DNA of 64,000 nt from REEB95 sp963810055 (GCA_963810055.1 CAWEME010000004.1:1-64000); one strand, 5' to 3'; positions 35,517-44,435 are shown, counted from the first letter of the stretch. Notes: a model not told the origin generated them from the sequence alone. A program made the numbers and translations.

Positions 35517-38370
35517 ATGACCGAACGGCAAGAGGCATCGCGCCCGCCGGGCGCCCGCCGTATCGGGCGCAAGACGCGCGCCACCGCGTTGGCGTTGGCG
35601 CTCTTTGCCGTGCTGGCGCCGTTGATCGTTGCCGGCATCGGCGCCTTCAAGCTGGGCGCGACGCTCGATCCGTTCCTGGGCGTGCTGGCCTTGGCGCTGT
35701 GTCTCGCCGGACCGACGCTCGCTTTTGTCGTCGTCGCGCTGAAGGGCCTCGGGGCCATCGCGGCCGATCTGGGCGCCCGCCCCGGCGGCGAGGCGCAACA
35801 GGCGATCATCCGCGTTTTCTTCACCGGCGTGGTGCTGTTCTATCTGGCGGTGCTTGCCGCCTGCGGCGTGGGCGGCGATCAGCTGCTGCCGCTCTTGGCG
35901 GTGGACGTGCCGGGAATGCTCTGCGCCTGGCTGCTGTTCGTGCACATGATGGCGGTGCCGCAAGTGGTGACGTTGCGCCGCGCCGCCGCGCTGGTGAGCG
36001 ACGTCACCTTTGTCTCGGTCTTCCTGCACGTCGGCGATGGTTATGCGGCCCCGTGGTTCCCGATCTATCTTTGGGTGATTTTCGGTTTCGGCTTCCGCTT
36101 CGGCCTGCGGGCGCTGGCCGCCTCAGCCGTGCTCTCGGTCCTGGGCTTCGGCGCGGTGGTGCTTTCGACGCCTTATTGGCAAAGCCGTCCGGCCGAGGCC
36201 GCCGGAGTTTATGTCGCGCTGGCGCTTCTCCCGAGCTACGCCGCCACGCTGGTGCGCCGCCTGACCGCCGCCAAGGCCGCGGCCGAGGAAGCCAACGCCG
36301 CCAAGAGCCGCTTCCTCGCCATCATGAGCCACGAGCTCAGGACGCCGCTCAACAGCTTCATCGGCATGGGCGCGCTGTTCGCCCGCACCAATCTCGACGC
36401 CGAGCAGCGCGACATGCTCGCCACCATGCGTTTCTCCGCCCAGACCCTGCTGGGTTTGATCAACGACCTGCTCGATCTGTCGAAGCTCGAAGCCGGTAAA
36501 TTGAAACCCGCGATCGAGAGCTTCGCGCTGCACGAGCTGCTGGGCGGCGTCGTGGCATTGCTCAAGCCCCAGGCCGAGGCCAAGAATCTCGCTTTGACCC
36601 TCAGCGTCGATCCGCGCCTGCCGCCGGTTTATCGCGGCTTGCCGCTGCAATTGCGCCAGGTGCTGGTGAATCTGGTCGCCAACGCCATCAAATTCACCGC
36701 GCGCGGACGGATATCGCTGACCGCCTCCTATCTCGGCCAGGAAGGCGCCAAGCTGCGCTTGGCGCTTGCCGTCAAGGACGAAGGCGTCGGCATCCCGCCC
36801 GAGGCGCAAAGCCGCATCTTCGAGGTCTTCGCCCAGGCCGACGAAACCGTGACGCGGCGCTTCGGCGGCACCGGCCTGGGATTGGCGATCTGCAAGCAAC
36901 TGGTCGAGCTGATGGGCGGAACCATCTCGGTTTCCAGCGAGGCGGGGCGCGGCAGCACCTTCACCGTCGAGCTGACGCTCGAGCCCGACGCCGCCGGTTT
37001 CGCCCGCCCGCCCGATCTCGCCGGCCGCAGCCTCGCGCTGATCTCGCCCGACAGCGAATTCGCCGCCACGATGCAGGCGCGCATCCGCGGCTGGCGCGGC
37101 GAATTGCGCTGGTATGCGGAGGGCGAGGCGGCCTTGGCCGATCTATCCGGGGAACAGGGCGGCGCTCAATCCTGCGATGGTGCTGCTCGACGGCCGCGAT
37201 AATCCGCTGGCCGCGCTGTCGCTCGCCCATCGCCTCGGCAAGGATTCGGCCGAGGAGCATCAGATCCTGTTCATCGCTCCGCCGCGCGGCAGCGATGCGG
37301 TGGCGGGACTGGGCGCGGCGCAATTGACCGCGGTGATCGAGGCGCCGGTGAGCGAGGCGCAGTTGGCGAGCGTGCTCCTCAGCATGCTGGCGAGCGATCC
37401 GCGCGCCCATGGCATCGAAACCTTGTCGCTGAACCAGCCAATGACTGGGCCGACATCCTCGCCCGCGGCATATCCGGCCGCGCCCGCCGGCATTGCGCCG
37501 GTTCAGCCGCAATCCGCCGGACCGCAAACCTCCGGGCCGCAGCCTGCGCCCGCCCCGGCCGCGCGCGCGCTCAAGGTGCTGGTGGCCGACGACAACGCCG
37601 CCAATTGCAAGATCCTGAAGAAAATCCTGGAAATGGCCGGCCATCAGGTCGAGGTGGTGAGCGATGGCGAGGAGGCGCTGGCCGCGCTCGAGCGCGCGCG
37701 CTTCGACTTGGCGCTGTTGGACATCAACATGCCCGACGTCACCGGCTACGAGGTGGCGAAGCTCTACCGCATGGGCCATGTCGGCGAATGGCGGCTGCCG
37801 ATCGTCGCGCTCACCGCTGACGTGACGACCGAAACCGAGCGGCTCTGCCGCGAGGCCGGCATGGACGCGGTGCTGACCAAGCCGATGGAGCCCGCTCAAT
37901 TGCTCAACGCCATCAACGAGATCCATGGCCGGGCGGCCCTGACCGACCGCCGCCCGCCGCTCGCTCCCCAGGTGGTGACGCCGATCTCGGCCCATCCGCG
38001 CTTCGTGCCCGATCAGGGCGCGGTGATCGACGAGCGCACCTTCGAGGCGCTCCGGACATTGGGCGGCAATGATTTCGTGGCCGAGGTGGTTGAAACCTTC
38101 CGCAAGGACGCGCGCCGCCTGCTCGATCACCTGAAGCAGGCGGTGGAGAAGGCCGATTTGCGGGATTTCCGCGACGTGACCCATTCGCTCAGGAGCGGCG
38201 CCGCCAATGTCGGCGCGGTGCGGCTGTGCGAAACCCTGACCTCCATGCGGGATGTCACCGCCAAGGATCTGTCCCAGACCGGCACGGCCTATTTCGACAA
38301 GATCGTCGGTGAATTCACCCGGCTCGACACCAGCCTGGAGCAATTGACCCGCGCCCAGGGGCGGGGCTGA
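35517..38370 (+). CDS. rpfC: RpfC-like hybrid histidine kinase, DSF sensor (frame break)
   Basis: A hybrid kinase of about 950 residues. Five or so membrane helices (residues 25-230) end with YLWVIFGFGFRFG, resembling the GxGFRxG segment of RpfC input domains. Then come HisKA (IMSHELRTPLNSFIGMGALF, His near 272), HATPase (NLVANAIKFT, DEGVGIPPE, GGTGLGLAICKQLVELMGG), and, in the next frame, a receiver (LVADDNAANCKIL, Asp in LALLDINMPDVTGYE) and a C-terminal Hpt domain (DVTHSLRSGAANVGA, His near 888). One base must be skipped between 37140 and 37175. TM-HK-REC-Hpt order plus the convergent rpfF six bases away identifies the DSF sensor. No RpfG is nearby. Confidence 0.85.
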
Positions 38371-38376
38371 GAATGA

Positions 38377-39321
38377 TCAGGCCCGGGCGCGGCGCTCCTG
38401 CGCCGTCACCAGCCGCTCCATGCGCTTCAAATCGCCGTCCTCGAGCTTGAAGGCGGCCTCGACCCAGAGATCGGCGATCCGGGTCATCTCCTCGAAGGTC
38501 ACCGGGTTGACCAGGCGGCGGGCGCGGTACATGGCGCGCTGCGCGGCATACCGGCGCTCGCGCCGGCCGATGAAATCGTAGAAGGTCTGCAATGCCTGGC
38601 CGTTCGGCGCCAACACGTCGATCACGCCCAACGCGTGCAATTGCTCGGCGGTATAAATTTCGCCGCCCATGATGATGCGCTCGGCGATGCCCGGGGCGAT
38701 GCGGCGCGTCAGGAAGCTGTAAGCGCCCATGCCGGGGAAGAGGTTGAACAGGATTTCGGGCAGGCCGAACTTGGCACCACGCTCGGCGACGATCAGGTTG
38801 GAGCTGAGCGCCGCCTCGAAGCCGCCGCCCAAGGCGTCGCCTTGAATCAGCGCGACCGAGATCACCGGCAGGTCGAAACCCAGCCCGGTGGCGTTGGTGA
38901 AGCCAACCTCGCAGCAGCTATGCGCGTAACGGCGCAGGGCCGCGCGATCCCGGTTCCGGATCAGCGAGGCGAACAGCTCGAGATCGCCGCCCAGATTCCA
39001 AATGCCCTTGGCGCGCGAACCCAGAACCATGTAGCGCAGCGGCGGCTCGCCAACGACGCGGTCGCCGAACAACCCGCGCATCAGGCGCTGGATCGCTTGG
39101 GCTTCGCGCAGCAAGGCGGGCGTGAAGCAGGGCCGGCCGGAGAATTTGAAATAGCAGAAGAGAATCCTCTTCTCCGGATCGTATTCGAGATCGAATTCGG
39201 AGAATTTCTGTCCATGCACCGCCACCTCGACCGCGTCGGGCAGGCGGGCGAATTCCGCGCCGGCGTCGCCGGACGAAGGCGCTTTGCGCGCCGGGTCTAA
39301 AAGCTGCGATACCGTCTTCAT
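38377..39321 (-). CDS. rpfF: DSF synthase RpfF-like (crotonase fold)
   Basis: A 314-residue crotonase-fold enzyme closely matching RpfF, which makes the cis-2-unsaturated fatty-acid signal DSF from 3-hydroxyacyl-ACP by combined dehydratase and thioesterase action. The diagnostic stretches WNLGGDLELFASLIR, ALIQGDALGGGFEAALSS and GLPEILFNLFPGMGAYSFL are present; the glutamates at 169 and 189 sit 20 apart, as do the two catalytic glutamates of Xanthomonas RpfF (141 and 161). Ordinary enoyl-CoA hydratases lack the LFPGMGAYSF segment. The ATG at 39321 follows GGGGGAG. It is convergent with rpfC. Confidence 0.9.
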   Translation of the reverse strand: MKTVSQLLDPARKAPSSGDAGAEFARLPDAVEVAVHGQKFSEFDLEYDPEKRILFCYFKFSGRPCFTPALLREAQAIQRLMRGLFGDRVVGEPPLRYMVLGSRAKGIWNLGGDLELFASLIRNRDRAALRRYAHSCCEVGFTNATGLGFDLPVISVALIQGDALGGGFEAALSSNLIVAERGAKFGLPEILFNLFPGMGAYSFLTRRIAPGIAERIIMGGEIYTAEQLHALGVIDVLAPNGQALQTFYDFIGRRERRYAAQRAMYRARRLVNPVTFEEMTRIADLWVEAAFKLEDGDLKRMERLVTAQERRARA

Positions 39322-39583
39322 GGGCTCCCCCTCGGGCGGCCGGAAAAGCATTGCCCCCGCTGGCGGAGCCGGCAAAAGCCGGGGCGAAAGCACCCGCGAG
39401 GGCATGGTTAAAATGGATTAATTACCTATATAAATCAAGGAGTTTTTAACCACTCTTTAAGTTATTAATTAACTACATCTAGGGGGTCTTTGGCGAATCA
39501 CCGCTAGGAATAAGCCGCCGACGATTTTCGGCGGTGTCGCCGAGGGGTTGCGGGACGCGCGCGCCGCATGGGAGAGAAATGCC
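39322..39583. other. AT-rich spacer between rpfF and the nitroreductase
   Basis: A 262-base divergent spacer. From about 39405 to 39480 it is markedly AT-rich, with TATATAAAT near 39427 and inverted TTAATTAA-like runs, so promoters for rpfF (minus) and the nitroreductase (plus) probably lie here. I see no gene and no specific operator. Confidence 0.5.
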
Positions 39584-40144
39584 ATGGATGCTCTCCAGGC
39601 CTTGCTGACTCGCCGCAGCCCCGCGCAATTGCGGGACCCCGCGCCCGATGGTCCGGCGCTTCAAACCATACTCGATGCCGCCATGCGCGCGCCCGATCAC
39701 GGCAAGCTCCGGCCGTGGCGGTTTCTCGTGTTGCGGGGCGAGGCGCGGGCGCGGTTCGGCGCGTTGATGGCGGAATCCTTGAAGCGCCGCGATCCCACCG
39801 CGCCGCCGCCGCTTCTGGAAAAGGAGCGGGTCAAGCCGCTGCGCGCGCCGCTCATCGTCGTGGTCGCGGCGGAAATCGTCGAGGGCCACAAGATCCCGGC
39901 GGTGGAACAGCTACTCGCCGCCGGCGCCGCGGCGCAGAATCTCCAGCTCGCGGCCCATGCGCTGGGCTTCGGCGCGGTGTGGCGCACCGGCGCCCCGGCC
40001 TACGATCCGGTCGTGAAACAGGCGCTGGGGTTCAAGGCCTCGGACGCCATCGTCGGATTCATGTATCTGGGCACGCCCGATGCCCCGGCGCCGGCCGCAC
40101 CCCCGCCCGATGCGGCGGGCTTCGTGCGCGACTGGACCGGCTAA
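39584..40144 (+). CDS. Nitroreductase family protein (YdjA-like)
   Basis: A 186-residue FMN-dependent nitroreductase-fold protein. TRRSPAQLRDPAPDGPALQT and AAMRAPDHGKLRPWRFLVLR bind the FMN phosphate (the RAPDHGKLxPWRF motif marks the compact YdjA subgroup); AAAQNLQLAAHALGFGAVWR and FMYLGTP form the dimer and isoalloxazine contacts. The ATG at 39584 has GGAGAG upstream. It would reduce nitro compounds or quinones with NAD(P)H; the natural substrate is unknown. It is followed 64 bases on by the dehalogenase-like gene. Confidence 0.9.
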   Translation: MDALQALLTRRSPAQLRDPAPDGPALQTILDAAMRAPDHGKLRPWRFLVLRGEARARFGALMAESLKRRDPTAPPPLLEKERVKPLRAPLIVVVAAEIVEGHKIPAVEQLLAAGAAAQNLQLAAHALGFGAVWRTGAPAYDPVVKQALGFKASDAIVGFMYLGTPDAPAPAAPPPDAAGFVRDWTG

Positions 40145-40208
40145 CCGGCCGCTTTTTCGGCTGGGCCGTGGCGGCCGCGCGGTCGGTGCGCAATTAATGA
40201 GGGAAGGC

Positions 40209-41090
40209 ATGTTCGAAGGCTTCACCAAGACCGAGATCGATACCTCCGGCGCGCGCATCGTCACCGTCCATGGCGGCAAGGGGCCGCCGGTGCTGCTGAT
40301 GCACGGCAACCCTTTCACCCATGTCTCTTGGCACGGGGTGGCGCCGATCCTGGCGCGGGATTTCACCGTGGTGTGCACCGATCTCCGGGGCTACGGCGAT
40401 TCCTCGAAGCCGCCCGACGGCGAGAACCACGCCAATTATTCCTTCCGCGCCATGGCCTTGGACAATGTCGAAGTCATGGCCAAGCTCGGCTTCAAGAAAT
40501 TCGCCGCGGCGGGACATGATCGCGGCGCGCGCGTGCTGCACCGGATGTGCCTCGACCACCCGGAAAAAGTGACGCGCGCCGCCATCATCGACATCATCCC
40601 GACCCACCATCTACTGAACAACGTCTCGCGCGCCTGGGGCCTGTTCTCCTGGCATTGGTTCTTCATGGCCCAACCCTTCGATCTTCCCGAGCGGTTAATG
40701 GGCGCCGATCCCGAGTATTACATTCGCCGCAAGCTTGCTAAGGGCCCCGCGGGACTCAAATTCTTCGCGCCCGAGGCGCTCGCCGAATACATCCGCTGCA
40801 TCAAGAATCCGGAGACCATCCACGGCATGTGCGAGGACTACCGCGCCACCTTCGGCATCGACCTGCAGACGGACGAGGCCGATTTCAAGGCCGGAAAAAA
40901 GGTGACTTGCCTGGTGCTGCTGCTCTGGGGCGCCCATGGCGGCGTCGGGCGCAACCACAAGCCACTGGAAGTGTGGAAAGACTACGCCGCCGATATCCGC
41001 CGGGGCGCCGCCTTGCCTTGCGGCCATTACGTGCCCGAGGAATGTCCCCGGGAGACCGCCACGGAACTGGCGAGTTTCTTTAAAACATAG
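40209..41090 (+). CDS. Alpha/beta hydrolase, fluoroacetate dehalogenase type
   Basis: A 293-residue alpha/beta hydrolase nearest to haloacetate/fluoroacetate dehalogenases. The oxyanion HGNPFTHVSWH, the nucleophile elbow AAGHDRGARVLHRM with Asp rather than Ser followed by two Arg that bind the carboxylate, the His-Trp pair in SWHWFFMAQP and the Tyr in CEDYRATFG that cradle the halide, and the catalytic His in CGHYVPEECP are all present. The ATG at 40209 (MFEGFTKTEID) is chosen for its GAGGGAAGG site; an ATG at 40197 would add four residues. The chemistry is hydrolytic release of halide from haloacetate; fluoride activity itself cannot be read from sequence. Confidence 0.85.
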   Translation: MFEGFTKTEIDTSGARIVTVHGGKGPPVLLMHGNPFTHVSWHGVAPILARDFTVVCTDLRGYGDSSKPPDGENHANYSFRAMALDNVEVMAKLGFKKFAAAGHDRGARVLHRMCLDHPEKVTRAAIIDIIPTHHLLNNVSRAWGLFSWHWFFMAQPFDLPERLMGADPEYYIRRKLAKGPAGLKFFAPEALAEYIRCIKNPETIHGMCEDYRATFGIDLQTDEADFKAGKKVTCLVLLLWGAHGGVGRNHKPLEVWKDYAADIRRGAALPCGHYVPEECPRETATELASFFKT

Positions 41091-41113
41091 AATATTGTGT
41101 TAAATAAATGATC

Positions 41114-41163
41114 TTGACTCTTTTACTAGTGTAGTTAGAGTTCATTGCACGATCAATTCTTGC
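41114..41163 (+). promoter_or_regulatory. Candidate promoter and LysR-type site ahead of the Cys leader
   Basis: TTGACT (41114-41119) and TAGAGT (41136-41141) with a 16-base spacer form a plausible housekeeping promoter in an AT-rich spacer. Just after it, ATTG-N6-CAAT and two TTGCA boxes occur between about 41143 and 41163, the kind of dyad bound by LysR-family regulators. Transcription would run into the Cys-rich leader at 41273. Confidence 0.4.
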
Positions 41164-41272
41164 AGATTAGATCGCCGCGGGAATTTGACGGGCAGCTTGC
41201 GCCGCGACACCAAACGCTAAAGCGCCACGGAGCGATCCGTGGGCCCCGTGCTTGCGAGAGGGAGATAAACCC

Positions 41273-41347
41273 ATGCGCTCGATCCTTGCCCCAGCCTTCG
41301 CCTGCCACGCGATCTCCTGCTGCGTCTGTCGCTGCGCGGCCCGATAA
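41273..41347 (+). CDS. Cysteine-rich leader peptide (24 residues)
   Basis: A short frame with an ATG at 41273 behind GAGGGAG. Its 24 residues include five cysteines, at positions 11, 16, 17, 19 and 21 (ISCCVCRC near the end). It ends at TAA 41347, and its last codons form the left arm of a perfect hairpin. A Cys run of this sort just before a stop and a hairpin is what a ribosome-stalling leader peptide sensing cysteine supply would look like; Cys-rich upstream peptides that attenuate sulfur genes are described in mycobacteria. The downstream gene is a YeiH-family (putative sulfate exporter) transporter. No protein function of its own is expected. Confidence 0.6.
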   Translation: MRSILAPAFACHAISCCVCRCAAR

Positions 41348-41355
41348 GGGCCGCG
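41335..41355 (+). promoter_or_regulatory. Hairpin overlapping the end of the Cys leader
   Basis: CGCGGCCC (41335-41342), a GATAA loop and GGGCCGCG (41348-41355) make a perfect 8-bp stem whose loop contains the leader stop codon. A ribosome reaching the stop would melt it; one stalled at the Cys codons (41318-41335) could leave it folded. No U-run follows, so it is not a classic terminator; it could act with Rho or on translation of the next gene. Confidence 0.5.
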
Positions 41356-41415
41356 AGCCGCGCCGTCATCGTCCCGTCCGCGCCCAAAGCCGCGGGCAAT
41401 AGCAGGAGAAAGTCC

Positions 41416-41676
41416 ATGTCTCGATCGTTATCCCCGCCCTTTGGCCCGCACGGCTTCGCCTATGCGCGGCCCTTCGAATTGCCGTCCGTTCCGCTCTGCC
41501 AGCGCCAGCCTTACGGCGTCGCCGGCATCGAACCCGATCTGTGCGAGGTGCTGGAGGATCCGCTGGTGCATCTGGTGATGCGCCGGGACGGGATTTCGCC
41601 GGCCGATCTCAAGGCGGTGATGCTCCGGGCGCGCGCCAAGCTCGGAGCCGGGCTTTGCGATTGCCTCGCCGCCTGA
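41416..41676 (+). CDS. Small protein of unknown function between Cys leader and YeiH-type transporter
   Basis: An 86-residue protein starting at an ATG at 41416 with AGGAGA seven bases upstream. It begins MSRSLSPPFGPHGFAYARPF and has a charged helical centre (LCEVLEDPLVHLVMRRDGIS, PADLKAVMLRARAKLG) ending in GLCDCLAA. There is no signal peptide or membrane segment. I do not recognise the family. Its place 29 bases before the transporter, within the leader-controlled unit, suggests it regulates or assists sulfur export. The two C-terminal Cys (CDC) could be redox-active or bind metal. Confidence 0.7.
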   Translation: MSRSLSPPFGPHGFAYARPFELPSVPLCQRQPYGVAGIEPDLCEVLEDPLVHLVMRRDGISPADLKAVMLRARAKLGAGLCDCLAA

Positions 41677-41705
41677 CCACCCATTCGACCGGAAGGACAT
41701 GAATC

Positions 41706-43101
41706 ATGAGCCGCGTTGAACCGATCGATCGCGATCGAGCCGTTTCCCGCCAGACCTCGGGCTGGGACGAGTTGTGGCGCAAGGAAGACTGGTGGGCGAT
41801 CTGGCTCGGCCTCGGCATCGTCCTATTGAGCTATGTGCTGTACGGCAACGGATCGAGCATCCAATGGCTCGCGGTGACGCCGGCGAAATGGACGAGCTCT
41901 CGCGCAATTGAGCGATCACTTCGCCGCCAACTGGCTGCGTTATCTCGGCCTGTTCGCGGCTTGGACCGCGGCGTTCTCGCTGGCGCTGAGCGCGCTCGGC
42001 CACAAGGCGCGGGAATTCATCCCGTCCTTCATCCTGCTCTATCTCCTCTCGGTCGGCGTCTTCGTCATCGGCCAGTGGCAGACGGCGAATTACTACGGCT
42101 TCGAGGCGCCCCTGGTGGCGTTGGTGTCGGGTCTCGCGATCTCCAATGTCGCGGGATTGCCGCGCTGGCTCGATGCGGGGTTCCGCGTCGAGTTCTACAT
42201 CAAGACCGGCATCGTGCTGCTGGGCGCGACCCTGCCCTTCACCCTCATCCTGTGGGCCGGACCGGTCGCCATTTTCCAGGCCTCGATCATCTCGCTGGCG
42301 ACATTCTTCGTGATCTATTTCGCGGCGGTGAAGTTCGGTCTCGACAAGCGCCTGGCGGCAACACTCGGCGCCGGCGGCGCCGTCTGCGGCGTCTCCGCCG
42401 CCATCGCCATCGCCGGAGCCGTCGGCGCCAAGAAGGAGCATGCGCCTATCGCCATCACCACCGTCCTGATCTGGGCGATCGCGATGATCTTCATCCTGCC
42501 TTTCGTCGCGGCGGCGTTTCACCTGCCGGCGGGGGTGGGCGGCGCCTGGATCGGCACCTCGGAATTCGCCGACGCGGCCGGTTTTGCCGCGGCCCAGACC
42601 TATGGCGATCTGGCGGTCCATAACGGCCTGCCCGGCACCAGCGATCAGGCGGTCTGGTCCTTCACCCTGATGAAGGTGGTGGGGCGCGATGTTTGGATCG
42701 GCATCTGGGCCTTCGTGCTGGCGATCGTCGCCACCACGCGCTGGGAGAAGGTTCCGGGGCAGAAGGCGGATATCGGCCAGATCTGGTGGCGCTTTCCCAA
42801 ATTCGTCCTGGGCTTCGTCATCGCTTCGGTGATCGTGACCGTGGCGACCGCGGATTACAGCCTGGCCGATTTCAACAAGACGGTGAACCCGGCCCTGGTG
42901 GGGCCGATCCAGGATCTCCGGAGCTGGGCCTTTATCTTCTGCTTTTTAAGCATCGGGCTCACGACGCGCTTTCGCGAACTGGCCAAGGCCGGCGCCAAGC
43001 CCTTTCTCGCCTTCAGCGCGGGCGCCGCCGTCAACGTCGTGCTGGGCTTCGTGCTCTCGGCGGTGGTGTTCGCCTCGCATTGGGCCAATCTTGTCCGCTG
43101 A
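41706..43101 (+). CDS. YeiH-family putative sulfate exporter (frame break)
   Basis: An inner-membrane protein of about 464 residues and roughly eleven helices in the Cons_hypoth698/YeiH family, annotated as putative sulfate exporters. The N-terminus reads WDELWRKEDWWAIWLGLGIV, which in the next frame continues LAQLSDHFAANWLRYL and then NVAGLPRWLDAGFRVEFYIK, GAGGAVCGVSAAIAIAGAVG and FIFCFLSIGLTTRF. The frames join if the T at 41898 is skipped (AGC-T-CTC). In enterobacteria the yeiH homologue is controlled by the sulfite-responsive LysR protein YeiE, consistent with a sulfur anion substrate. The Cys-rich leader and small protein upstream support control by sulfur status. Confidence 0.85.
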
Positions 43102-43330
43102 GTTCCTCCCGGCGGGCGCGGGGCCGGTCCACGCGGCAAAAAAGGCTGCGTGCCGGTTCTGCACGCATTTCAACGATGATCCGGATTACCTTGAAGCGGC
43201 GTTGCCGGGGCTCGCGAGCCTCAGCTCCGCCCGCGCCGCGGTGCGCGCGGCGGACGGGCTGTGCCTCTGCCACGGCCGCTTCGTGAGCGCGCATTCGGCT
43301 TGCGCCGATTTTGCGCCGCGAGCGCATTGA
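43091..43330 (+). CDS. Small Cys-rich hypothetical protein
   Basis: A 79-residue frame overlapping the transporter end by 11 bases. After a loose N-terminus it reads CRFCTHFNDDPDYLEAALPG, LASLSSARAAVRAADGLC, then LCHGRF and SACADFAPR. The spacing CxxC, CxCH and C, with conserved-looking PGL and GLC turns, resembles small Cys-rich proteins annotated as hypothetical in other proteobacteria and suggests a bound metal. The start is a TTG at 43091 without a clear ribosome-binding site, so the true start is uncertain. Its last 110 bases overlap the convergent glycosyltransferase. Confidence 0.5.
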   Translation: MSAEFLPAGAGPVHAAKKAACRFCTHFNDDPDYLEAALPGLASLSSARAAVRAADGLCLCHGRFVSAHSACADFAPRAH

Positions 43331-44243
43331 CCGCGCCGAAGGTCAGCCGCGTCTCAATCGTGCCGCCCTGGAGCGTCTGCAGCTTCCAGATGCGCTCCTT
43401 CATGCCCTCGCCGGCCAGGTGAATGATGCCCAGCGGACGGTGCGGCTCGTGCGGCTCGACCACCTGATGCGAGCTAACGTCGTACATCGGCGTGCCCTTG
43501 CCGCAAAACCAGTTGCAATAGGCGGGCAGGAAGGTCGCCTTCGCGCCCTGGACGAACACCGCGCGGTTGAGCGAGGTCTGGTCGGACAGGAAGAAGCTGA
43601 TATTGCCTTTATAGGCCCAAGGGCTGAGACGGAAGCGTTTCAAGGCGCGGGCGTAATTCTCCGACCATAACCGCCAATGCGGCGCGTCGCCTCGGAGCGC
43701 GAACACGCCGGCGTTGAGGATGGCGTTGCGGCCGAAGCGGTAACCCTCGCGCATGCCGAAGGCCCAGGAGAAGGCGCGCTGGTTCTGGCCCCAGAATTTC
43801 GGCCGCTTGTGGATGGTCCAGTAGCCGCGGTCGATCTCCGGCACGATGGCAAGCTTGCCCTGGGCGGCAGCGCGGATATAGAGGTCGAGCACGCTCGAAT
43901 CCTGCACCCAACAGTCGGCGTCGATCCAAAGATAGATGTCGTAGCCCGGGAAATGCCTGGGCAGATGCGGCCGTCCGGCCAGCACCTTGAAGGAATTGGG
44001 CGGATGCGAGCGCGCCGGATAAGCGAGATCCCAGCCGAGTGGACGGATATCGGCGCCGAGAGTGCGCAGCCAGACGCGCTGTTCTTCGTTGAGGCCGATA
44101 TCGAGGATGGAAAGCGGCGGCAGGCGCTCGCCTAATCCCCGTTGCAGGGAAAAGATCAAATCCTGCAACAGGCCGAAATATCCCGAGTCGGATGCGGTGA
44201 CGATGGTGACGGACGGGCCGCCCGCCAAGGGGGGTTCCTTCAT
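43221..44243 (-). CDS. Putative glycosyltransferase (family 8-like, GT-A)
   Basis: A 340-residue protein. SVTIVTASDSGYFGLLQDLI and LSILDIGLNEEQRVWLRTLG form the nucleotide-binding N-terminus, YDIYLWIDADCWVQDSSVLD (about residues 98-117) has the DxD metal motif, and NAILNAGVFALRGDAPHW and HQVVEPHEPHRPLGIIHLAG close the fold with His ligands. The last 35 residues are Arg-rich and overlap the opposite-strand Cys-rich gene, so the true C-terminus may be shorter. Nothing nearby shows which glycan is built. The ATG at 44243 follows a spacer containing tRNA-Arg. Confidence 0.72.
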   Translation of the reverse strand: MKEPPLAGGPSVTIVTASDSGYFGLLQDLIFSLQRGLGERLPPLSILDIGLNEEQRVWLRTLGADIRPLGWDLAYPARSHPPNSFKVLAGRPHLPRHFPGYDIYLWIDADCWVQDSSVLDLYIRAAAQGKLAIVPEIDRGYWTIHKRPKFWGQNQRAFSWAFGMREGYRFGRNAILNAGVFALRGDAPHWRLWSENYARALKRFRLSPWAYKGNISFFLSDQTSLNRAVFVQGAKATFLPAYCNWFCGKGTPMYDVSSHQVVEPHEPHRPLGIIHLAGEGMKERIWKLQTLQGGTIETRLTFGAVNALAAQNRRKPNARSRSGRGRGTARPPRAPRRGRS

Positions 44244-44358
44244 CGGGGCGTCTATAGCGCCTTCGTTGCGCGCGCGGCAAGCAAACCGCGAAACCGGGGT
44301 GGCATGGCGGCGGGTTGGTCCCGGAGTGTCCGCGAATTTTACAGACTGTCGCGAATCG

Positions 44359-44435
44359 TGGCGCGCCCGGAGAGATTCGAACTCCCAACCCCCAGATCCG
44401 TAGTCTGGTGCTCTATCCAGTTGAGCTACGGGCGC
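44359..44435 (-). tRNA. tRNA-Arg(ACG)
   Basis: On the minus strand the 77 bases fold as a complete tRNA: acceptor GCGCCCG pairing with CGGGCGC, D arm with AGCTCAACTGGATAGAGC, an anticodon stem CCAGA/TCTGG around CTACGGA giving anticodon ACG (A34 becomes inosine and reads CGN), a TTCGAATC T-loop, discriminator G and an encoded CCA (44361-44359). Confidence 0.96.
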
